Positions 55,114-64,000 of a DNA stretch of 64,000 nucleotides are shown piece after piece. The DNA comes from Myripristis murdjan (lineage: Eukaryota; Chordata; Actinopteri; Holocentriformes; Holocentridae). Numbering within the stretch: the stretch's first letter is position 1; every line of letters starts with the position of its first letter. The stretch is taken from positions 26,953,987 through 27,017,986 of the forward strand of contig NC_043987.1 in assembly GCF_902150065.1 (NCBI RefSeq). The letters are read 5' to 3'. A program made the position numbers and the translations under genes. The notes beneath the pieces were generated by a model. That model had not been told where the DNA came from. It was given only the letters and a program-made list of their open reading frames with translations, and ran no database searches.

Positions 55114-55775
55114 CACCCGCTGGGTCCCCCTCCCAGAACCAACCACCCCCTGTTACCCCAACGCTCTCTTCCTCTACCTCCCAAACTTGTTTCTCCATCG
55201 TCACCAAACAGCAACAAAGCAAACAGTATCCAGGGTTCAGTCCTGTTTTTTTTTTTTTTTCTATAAAACTATTTTTAACTGTTTGTTTGGCTGTTTGGAT
55301 GTGTGTTTGGAAAGTGAGAATGAGACAGAGGGATTCGCTGTATTCTGTGCATAAGTTTTTTTTTTTTTCCTCCTTCTTTCTTTTTCCTCATTTACCCTCT
55401 GCTGCGTTACCCTGTCATTTTGTAGAAATGTCCCCTCAGTGATGTAAATGCAAACCCGGGTGCTGGGGAGGACGGGAAGGGGGAGCGGGAGAAAGAGAGG
55501 AGCCTTTGCTGTTTATGTTAAGGCTCTGCACTGTTTAATGCTAAACACAAGCTTTTGTACATCCTGTTTGAGAGGTCTGTGTGTCTGCGTCTGTGTGTTT
55601 GTGTGGAAGTGTATGTTTGTATGTGTGTGTATGTGGAAGTTGGGGTGGATGGGTGAGGGAGGGCGGGGTCAAGTTGCACGGTCAAACGGTAACGGCACAT
55701 ACCACACACTGAGAGCACAGGTGGATATGTGCAGATGAATCCTTGAATAAAAACGGATTCACCATGAGTTAGTAC
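55114..55775 (+). other. 3' UTR and poly(A) signals of ppp1ca
   Basis: After TAA at 55111-55113. AATAAA at 55746-55751 is the first strong signal; another at 55942-55947 may end a longer form. A stretch of TGTG-rich sequence (55575-55640) lies inside. Confidence 0.65.
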
Positions 55776-58700
55776 CCCCCTTTTTTTTTGGTCTTCCCTT
55801 TTGAAAATCAGTGATTTGGAAACACAATCATGGATGTGAAATAGGTTTTTCTTTTTCTTTTTTTTTTTTTTTTTTTTTGTAGATGCATAAAACCAACAGT
55901 TTGAATTATTCGTTTCTAGTCTCATCTGGAAGTCGATGATAAATAAAGAGAACCATTTATTTGAATTACGCCACCATGCTGTTCACTGTGTGTTTGCCAT
56001 TGCTTTTTCATATTCATATGTACGTCAACAATCTTTGCCATGCTTTCTGACTGACTGCTCTTGTCTTTGAGTATATTTACAGTACACCAGTAAAAAAATG
56101 TGGCTTTGCATCGCTGGATTTGAAGAGATTTCTCATGAAAGAGATACTTCAGTATAAATATGTGGGGGAAAAAAAGGGGCATTTCACCTCTGGCTTCAGT
56201 GTGCTGTAGCCAAAGACAATCTCTGAAGTGGAAACCAATTGCATCTAAGAGAGGGCAGCCCAAAGTTGGACTCAAAACCAGATGTTGCCTGATTTCATCC
56301 CAAAAAAATAGAAATTTCTTCAATGCCAAATGTGAAAAACTGAATTCTTTTCTGTTGTAAATGGGTCTTGGCTGAGTAGCCTAGCTGGTCATGAAGTATG
56401 ACGGGCAGTGTCTTGCAGGAAGACAGAAATGGGCATCCTTTGCTGACTGATTTAGCATGGTAGCTCAATATGTGGCCACGCCCGAAAGCTCTCCCTGCTC
56501 AGTGGGACTCCCAAAGGTTAACACAGTCCACACGCACAATACGTCATTTGTAGCTGTGCACAATATCTGCCACAATTAGTTCATTTTTGGCATTTTTATT
56601 GGGCTTAAACTTGTAAGGCGCAATCTCATAATGCTTACTGAGTAGAAAATGGCTTTAAGGGTCGCCATATATCTTGATCTTGACTTTTTTTAACCGATTC
56701 ATCCTCCTCCCCCTCCATCAGAGGGAGGCAAGATGATGAATCATCATCATCATCCTGACCTTTCCAGTCCTAAGGGCTGATGTTGAGACCTCACTGAGTC
56801 CAGTGTGATGCAGACTGTTGGCTTTGAATCTGAACCAAGAGCCAACGCCAAAAGAGGGCTGAATGCAAGCAAGCATGGGGAATAAGAAAACCATAGTCAT
56901 ATTTGTTAGAACCGAATATTGGGCTGAAACATCAAAATTATGACCTGAAGTGGTGAACCGTCTTCTAAACCTGAGTGTCAGTCTTTCATGGCACAAAATG
57001 TGTATGTAAGTTACTTTTTTCTTGGAGCTGCAATAAGAACCATTGTAAAAATACAAAAAAATACTTTGGATAATCATGTACAGCAAATTGAATCTTGGTT
57101 TAGTTTGTAACTAAAGGTAATCCTTGAACATCTAAATGTATTTTCTAGCAGTTTAGGAAATCGCTTTCTATGCTTGGTATGCTATGTAAAAGAAAAAAAT
57201 AACAAAAAAAAAAAAAAGATCTTTGCAGAAATATGGAAGTACCTGCATTGCTTGTGACTAGAGTGTTCACTCTTAATTGCTGTATGTACATTTTTTTCAG
57301 TAGCCTGCTGTTGAACATGCATCATAAGAGCCATAGACAGAGCACACAGCGGATTATAATTCTGGTCAGATTACTGCTGTTGATCCTGTGAGGAAACGCG
57401 AGGCCTCACACACAAGACTGAGACAACTGGTGTTCAGACTGGACTCGTGACCAACGCCACACTGAAAACCGCAGCCCTGCTTGTCTCTGTCTCCCTGACT
57501 GAAGCCGGATACTAAAAGCCACATTTTTTGCTCGTGTCCACAGGCCAGTTTTGTGGGAACTATCACTTTCTGTCACTCGACGTCCCGGCTCCACTCTGCG
57601 GCCATTTTCCACCCCCCACATAGTGTCCGTTACGTTCAGTTGGCACGCGAGGTGGCACGAGAGAAAGCAATGTGTAGTTGAGCGCAGGCTGTTGTAACTG
57701 GCTTGAAGAAAACATGCCTCTCTACAGTATTTCAGGGTCTTTCACTGCCCATTTCTATTAACCGAAGGTTTTTTTAATATATAAACAATATGTCTGGTTT
57801 TATTACCCTGTTCTGCTGTCTGTCCCGATTCTTCAACCCTCTGTCCAAGTACGAGTTTAAGCAACCTCAGAGCAGATTTGGAAGCAAGTGGGAAATGTTG
57901 GTCAAAGGGAAGCCGTTGCAGCACATTCAGTCTGTACTTGAGCAGAGGGGTGGGGGAGCCGGCACTCAGCCGTCCAGCTTTGCTGTCATCCTGCCCCGTC
58001 TCTGACCTTCCATTGTTCCAACAAGTCTTTCAACTCAGTACCTCAGAAAACTAAATATATGTTTTTTCTATCAAACCGTGATGTTAAGAAGACTTTCCAG
58101 AGTTGATTCAGTGTTGTGCTTGGGGTGTGTGACCAGCTCTTGTGTACAGATGAGGGTGGACATTGTGAAAGGGCGGGGGGCGTATGAAACATGGTAGGAC
58201 TATGTGCTCGTACAGCAGGGTTGGGTTCAAGTCACGCTCGATAAGATCAATTTAGGAAGTGGAAATTTTAAAACTTTGTTTTGGCATGAGGAGAGAGAGC
58301 CCGAGCTAATACGTGAAGAATTATGCCGGCTGTGAATGAACGCCTTCATCACAGTCCAAATCAATCGCAGGTGTTTGGTTTTTAATTGACTGAAGTGAAA
58401 GGAGGTTGAGCCCAACTCTGTCCGGGCCTCCAGCTCTTAGTGCATGGAGGAGCCATGTTTTTATGGAGCAGGGGAAAAAAAGCCTTGCGAGGGGTTTTTC
58501 TTTCCCTGTGTATATTATAAAGACCTACCTTTTTTTTTTTTTTTTTTTTTTTTAACGAGGGCAAGGTTGATTTGGAGTGTGTTGACAAATGACGACTCTG
58601 AAGAGCTTTGCAAATGGACTGTGAGAGAAAATTTATGAGGTTAAAGTCTAATGGACCGGAGAAAATACAGTGCAGCTTTCGTACTTATGGACAGAGCTTG

Positions 58701-59509
58701 AGATCTGTTACGTTTTTGGAGTCCGTCTCCGATGTAGAGAAGAATTTCTATCTTTGGCAGTGCAAAACAATTTAATGGCTCCTGTTATATAGAGTTAGTG
58801 CTAAACATTATGGGATTTGCAGATCTTTATTCATATAATTAAATGGTCCAAGACTACTAAAAGCCAGTTTCATCCCAATTTCCATAGCTGTATAAACCTC
58901 TGCTTGCAATGTTTTTTTTTTGTTTTTTTTTTTAACTGTTACTGTATAGTCATTATTACCTCTAAGACTCTGCTCTTTAATCACTTTTTGTTCTTATTCT
59001 TTTTACTGACAAAATTTACGCTAGATATTGCCAGCTTATTAGTGTAGGATTTTTTAATCAATCAGGGATGTTTTGCACCATGCACTGTCGCTGGGTAGAC
59101 ATGAAATATTAGATTAATTAAAAAGAATCATAAGAAACGATTGAAATTAAGGCTATTTTTTATTTGTATGTCATCTGTTTTCAAATCAATCACAAATTGT
59201 CTCTGTTACAAGGTAGAAATAAAACATAGAATTTGTATAATTCTGTCTGTTTTCCTTTGCCGATGCTCAGTGTGACATAACCTAAATCCAGCATGGGGAA
59301 TTTCACATTAAAGTAGGATTGGCAGTCCATGAAAAAGACGAGCACAATGGCACCAGGAGTGTAGTAATTTGTACATGTTTGCCGGGTCCTCTGCCTCAAG
59401 GCTTCCTCTTCTTTCTTTCTTTTTTTTTTTTTTAATTCTGCTTTTTTTCATGGCGGCTGCTGCTGCTGTCAAACATCTCAGCCTGAGTCACTGGTGCTGC
59501 TGGCCGCTT

Positions 59510-59543
<34 letters not shown>

Positions 59544-59950
59544 GGTCTGTACATTCACTTGTTTATTTTTAACATGTCAGCAGGCTCAAACAGTGCAGCC
59601 AGACACTTTGTCAAATCAAAAAGTGTCCACTTAGTAAAGCGATTACGTTCAAGGCGAGCCAGTTTTGATACAAGCCCAGGCTCTGCTACCTTGATTTCCT
59701 TTGCCCTCCTGTTTTGATAGGGGCGATAAAGCCAGTTAAAAACGTGGATTTTCTTATTTAGTATTACTCTTGAGTACTATCTTCATCATCCACTGAGATT
59801 TGAGAGTTCCTAAAAGTCAAAAACTGACAAAATTGAGTTTTATGGGCTGCAGTCTCTAAGGCAGGCCTCACATGTTCCCACAGGCCTGGGTCGGCTTTGG
59901 GTCGCCTTGAAAGGTAACGATATTTCAGCGTACAGGCTGACGAACTCAAC
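55776..59950. other. no gene recognised
   Basis: Over 4 kb with only short frames lacking known motifs, long A/T runs (55853, 57197, 58530, 59420) and a CT/TG run at 59510-59542. Part may be an extended ppp1ca 3' UTR. Confidence 0.6.
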
Positions 59951-59954
59951 CAAA

Positions 59955-60345
59955 CTCAACTTTATCTATATAGCACCATTCCTGCCCAAAGTGCCTCAAA
60001 TTGCAAGATTAAAAGAACACAAAAATTAAATAAAAATAAAAACACTAAACTAAAAATTGCAATAAAAACTATAAAATATTAAAAACAAATGCAATGATAA
60101 AAATAAATATGAAAACTAATGATTAAACTGAAAAACTAAGGCTATTGCATTACTCCAAAATAAAAGCCAGATTGAAAAGATATGTGTTTAGTTTGCCATT
60201 CTGGTATCTGTGGCAGAGTGTTACACAGTTTAGGGGTATAAAAAGTGATATCTGAAGTGCTGTCCTACTCTTTCTGTTATTTGGAGGATTCTGCGCCCAG
60301 ACTTTAGGGTTTAGTCGTGAGCTGAGCACGTCCTTTGCACTCGCT
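59955..60345. repeat. teleost 'TATATAGCACC' dispersed repeat, copy 1
   Basis: It starts with 'TTTATCTATATAGCACCATT' and 'CCCAAAGTGCCTCAA', then an A-rich stretch, 'AAAAGCCAGATTGAAAAGAT', 'GTGTTTAGTTTGCC' and 'GGATTCTGCGCCCAGACTTT'. This order is that of a widespread fish repeat of uncertain class. Bases 60046-60336 are repeated at 62821-63098. Confidence 0.65.
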
Positions 60346-60964
60346 CTGCAACGACATGTGAGTGAATGTTTTCAGGGCTAACACTGCTGTAGAGCTCGCC
60401 GGATAAAAACATAAAAAGCTTGTGGTGGGAACAGATGATGGGAGAAAGTCTGAATCTGACGCCGCCGCGAGCTGATCGTCCATATCAGACTGCAGCGCTC
60501 CACTAGCCCTCGCCTCTTTTCACAGAACGTTACATTGGCAAACGAATCCTCAGTGTAAAAAATTACATTTATTCAAATTTACATCGGGGCACAGCACAAA
60601 ATAAGCGTGCCGAACCAAGGATCGAACATTTAACTCATTGTTAGTTGAGCCGAGTGGAGGACAGCAGGTCTGAAGCGTCAATCAAATTCTGGCAGGAGGA
60701 ATAAAAACTGAGGTCATGTTCTGATTGGATCGCTGCACTCTGTGAAAAGAAAATACACATTTTAGGCAGCTCAGACTTCCTGATTGATTTAGACTTGCTA
60801 ACTGACTGAATCTCCAGTCATCTGACCCTGGCCTTTAATCCTGTGGGTGTGAACACGAACACTTATCATGCTTTCGGAACCGCTCCCTACCTGATCACTG
60901 CCTCACAATACCTTCCCTCACCTTTTGTTCTCTGCCTATTTACATACCGTCTGTACTCACTGTA

Positions 60965-61947
60965 GGGGAGAGTGGGGTAAGTAGTGCCAATTTTTACTTA
61001 AAGTGCCTTTAAAGCAAGGGAATTACAGTAATGCCTCCAACTAAAATATGCACATATAGTTTAGGATGTTGTGCATCCCTGGGAACAATCACTTTGGATC
61101 TTATATAAACTGTTTGAGAAATATAGCTTTCGAAAAAAAAAGTGGTTTTGTGGCACAACTTGCCCCCGGTGCGGGGTAAATTGTGCCATTAGAGAGAATA
61201 CACTGGGGTAAATTGTGCCATTGATAATTGAAGTAAAACAGATCATTTTAATCTCACAAATGATAATGCTATATAAAAGCAAAACAAATTCAATACAAAA
61301 TTATTTATTTAACATTTATTTATTATTTTAACAAAATCACAGGCCACTTTTCTATAACGAGGCCTAGCGCCACATGAACACATACCCAGAACAAAATAAA
61401 AATTCCAAAATGAGCACCTGCAAATCATCTTCACCTGAACCTGAATAGTTTTAGTGATCAAAGGTAAGAAGACAATGTACAATAACAATAAAATACAATA
61501 AAGTAATATATAGTATATAATTACAAGTTGTGCTACTGGCACAACTTACCCCAGGCCCTTTGGCACAAATTACCCCAAGCCCACCATTTTGAAAAAAATG
61601 CATCCCCCAGCTGTTTTGAGCTAACATCATGCTAACTGTGTAGACTCATGGTGTAGCTTACTAAAGTACTAAAACCTGTGTGAACTGTTTTCAAAGTTTT
61701 CTATAATTGTTCAAACACAGCAATCAAAAAACCTTGATCGTAGAAATTTTACTTTGGAGGGCAAAAAAATGTTTTTTGAACTGAAATGTGCTTTCCTCTC
61801 AAGCCATGCGTCTCCCTTCTTTGCAGGATGAGTGAAATGGATGCCTCTTCAAAAATATGTGGTCACATGACCAACATCTTCTATGGTTTTCTAGATAACA
61901 GGGGTGGCACTACTTGCCCTTTTGGCACAAATTACCCAACTCTCCCC
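60965..61947. mobile_element. 983-bp TIR DNA transposon flanked by TA
   Basis: The left end GGGGAGAGTGGGGTAAGTAG and the right end, ending ACCCAACTCTCCCC, are inverted copies, and each is flanked by TA. Internal copies of the motif GGGGTAAATTGTGCCA lie at about 61175 and 61204 on the + strand and about 61537, 61562 and 61917 on the - strand. No transposase reading frame is seen, so it is non-autonomous. TA flanks allow a Tc1/mariner-like origin, but this is not proven. Confidence 0.78.
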
Positions 61948-62820
61948 TATAAAGGTCTTCCCCTGACGTTGCTCTTGGTCAGCTCACCGTACCAGATACC
62001 CTCTGTGTCAGTCAGTTCACCAGTGTGCCGGCATACTTCAATAAACTCACACCATTACAGCAAACTACTAGACTGGACTACAATGGTTTTTCTTCAACAA
62101 CTCTCACCTGTGAAAATCCGTTTAATGACCTTGACTCAGGAGAAATCCCTGATAGACACCTCTATCTGCATACAAAGGACTTCAGATTCTCACATATTTT
62201 GGTATATTGTCCCTTTAAGGGGCTGGTTAAGGGCATTTTCTTCCCAGCCCATGTCTTTGCAGAGTCTTTTGTGCTTTCCTATCACTCGCCGGGACATTAA
62301 AGCGTGAAGGAGGCTGTGGGTTCAGTGAGAAATCTGCACAGGCAATGAGCCACAACAACCCCTTTTTTAAAAACATGTCGGGGAACTTAATGGGAAATCT
62401 CGTTGTTGAGCGACTCCGGCCTGCGCCTCGGCCCTGCGGGTCAAACAGAGCTGCAAATTGCACCACTGGCTCGACTCAAGTTCATTTCAACGCCTATTGC
62501 ATTTGCATTCATGCAGTTCAAAGAAGAAGAAGAAAAAAAATCAGAATCAGAGTCGGTTTTGCTGACAAAGTGAGGCTTGCTCAGAGAAGGAGTTTGACTC
62601 AGTGTGGTTTGGTGTGTTGCATAACAGACATAACACAACAGTAAAAGCTGTGGCCATATAGAAACACAAAAGACAGAGACTGGGGGAATCGGTCTCATCT
62701 GGTGGCAGCACATAAAAGCACCATGTAAGAAAAACTAGTACGTAAATAATACAAATTGAGGATGGACGACTCTCTTCTTTTGGAATCTGAGCAAACAACA
62801 ACAAACAATAAGGAGTATGA

Positions 62821-63098
62821 TAAACTAAAAATTGCAATAAAAACTATAAAATATTAAAAACAAATAAAATAAATGCAATGATAAAAATAAATATGAAAAC
62901 CAATGATTGAACTGAAAAACTAAGGCTATTGCATTACTCCAAAATAAAAGCTAGATTGAAAAGATATGTATTTAGTTTGCCACAGTTCAGGGGTATAAAA
63001 AGGATATAGTTGAAGTGCTGTCCTAGTCTCTTTCTGTTATTATTTGGAAGATTCTGCGCCCAGACTTTAGGGTTTAGTTGTGAGCTGAGCACGTCCTT
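62821..63098. repeat. teleost 'TATATAGCACC' dispersed repeat, copy 2 (partial)
   Basis: Collinear with 60046-60336, about 2.8 kb upstream, in the same orientation and with high identity by eye ('ACTAAGGCTATTGCATTACT' is exact in both). It lacks the 5' edge of copy 1. Confidence 0.8.
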
Positions 63099-63119
63099 AA
63101 CATGAATGGAAAGTGATAG

Positions 63120-64000
63120 TGTGAAGGAATTTACCATTAAAATCATGTATTGCGTTAGGCTTTGTATGACCTCAGAGTGAAGCTGGTGGTTTTTGCGATG
63201 GATCAGACCCTCGACCAGCTTATCTCACTTAGAAGTGATCAGTTACTTGTTTGGAATTTATGACTTTCTGGAAAGTTTTTATTGCTTTATTACCTGATTG
63301 ACTATGTAAGACATGCAAAGTATATGTAGCAAGAAAGTGCCTGTGGACGTGCCTGCAGAGGAAGACTTGAGGAAGATCCCTGAAGACAACTGACCGCCAT
63401 GGAGGAGAAAAATCAAAATCTCCTGGCATCCTCTCAAAAAAATTTGGATGCTCCTTAAGTGAGGGCATAATGGTCCTCTTCATGATAACCTCCACGATTG
63501 TATTCCTTCCTCTTGTATTGGTCTGAACATGACCTGGAGTTTGTTTGAATATCACGCACTCAGGTTTTTCCCTCACATATGAATATGAGGTTTTCCTGTT
63601 GGCCATATTATTGTTGAGTTAGCCATATGAAGTCTTTCACCCATCTCCAGTCTCTTATGGGGAAGGGATGTTTGGCCACATACGAATCATGTGACCTGGA
63701 CTTTCTGTCTTGTTTGGGTAACTTTTTTTTTTTTTTTATTAAATCCAGTTGGATCAAATTAGGTTGAAAGATGAGCAGAATCTCCAGGCCATGTGAGTAG
63801 ATAAGACTGTGTTTGATACCTTGAAAACAATGATTTTAATGTTAAAAAGGAGGGAAGTGTGAAGGAATTTACCATTAAAATCATGTATTGTATGACCTCA
63901 GAGCGAAGCTGGTGGTATTTGTGATGGATCAGACCCTCTGCCTGCTGATCAGTTACTTGTCTGGAATTTATGACCAGGCCGGTTCATTAACTAGGTCTGT
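63120..64000 (+). mobile_element. LTR-retroelement-like fossil (partial, runs off the window)
   Basis: Two direct repeats, from 63120 (to about 63270) and from 63858 (to the window end or beyond), both open TGTGAAGGAATTTACC. A purine-rich tract (AAAAAGGAGGGAAG) lies just before the second, where a retroelement has its polypurine tract and 3' LTR. The roughly 580-bp interior is far too short for a full coding region and shows no recognisable gag, pol or env. It looks like a broken, internally deleted remnant. Family unresolved; the clear divergence of the two repeats suggests it is not young. Confidence 0.4.

Noticed and set aside
57790-58005. Short frame downstream of ppp1ca (71 residues)
   Set aside because: Overlaps an equally long frame on the other strand and matches no family I know; could be chance.
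61786-62307. 173-residue frame
   Set aside because: It starts inside the TIR transposon and runs across its end into unrelated sequence; no known domain.
63229-63606. 125-residue minus-strand frame
   Set aside because: Lies across the LTR-like fossil and opposite to its apparent orientation; no recognisable domain.

Overview
This is vertebrate nuclear DNA, almost certainly from a ray-finned (teleost, probably percomorph) fish. The genes have many short exons with GT-AG introns. Their products are animal-specific: perforin, PAQR, coronin, claudin and PP1. The non-coding DNA is full of CA/CT microsatellites and fish-style repeats (TIR-bearing MITEs, LINE-2-like 3' tails, 'TATATAGCACC' repeats). 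No bacterial, plasmid or CRISPR features were seen.

Layout: (1) About 1.8-9.2 kb, + strand: the 3' part of a gene for a secreted glycine-rich, elastin-like protein, at least 15 small phase-1 exons. By neighbourhood it is probably the fish counterpart of GREP1. (2) 9.4-14.0 kb, - strand: a complete perforin gene (593 aa), tail to tail with the first gene. (3) 14-17.3 kb: gene-poor DNA with TG repeats and LINE tails. (4) 17.4-26.8 kb, + strand: a CpG-rich promoter region and a complete three-exon paqr4 (272 aa) with a long 3' region. (5) 26.8-36.7 kb, + strand: coro1a (coronin-1A, 455 aa, ten coding exons), whose last intron holds a very large trinucleotide array. (6) 36.5-38.7 kb: a tandemly duplicated non-coding block and a MITE. 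(7) 38.7-41.3 kb, - strand: a two-exon claudin (210 aa). (8) 43.1-55.8 kb, + strand: ppp1ca (PP1 alpha catalytic subunit, 332 aa, seven coding exons, 8.3-kb first intron). (9) 55.8-64 kb: no gene recognised; dispersed repeats, a 983-bp TIR transposon and an LTR-like fossil that runs off the window.

The genes do not form a pathway. They form a syntenic block. From memory, human GREP1 (LINC00514), PAQR4 and CLDN6/CLDN9 lie together on 16p13.3, CORO1A is on 16p11.2 and PPP1CA is on 11q13. Perforin and coronin-1A are both immune-cell genes, but nothing in the sequence shows joint control.

I found no convincing new biological system. The best second looks are the split-glycine exon series, a GC-AG intron in perforin, a claudin intron whose acceptor is built from microsatellite, the giant triplet array in coro1a, a TIR element packed with one repeated motif, a repeat with telomere-like units and a perfect hairpin, and one unexplained coding-like stretch near 27.9 kb. 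Exon borders were derived by hand from splice sites, frame and memory of family sequences; no alignment was run.
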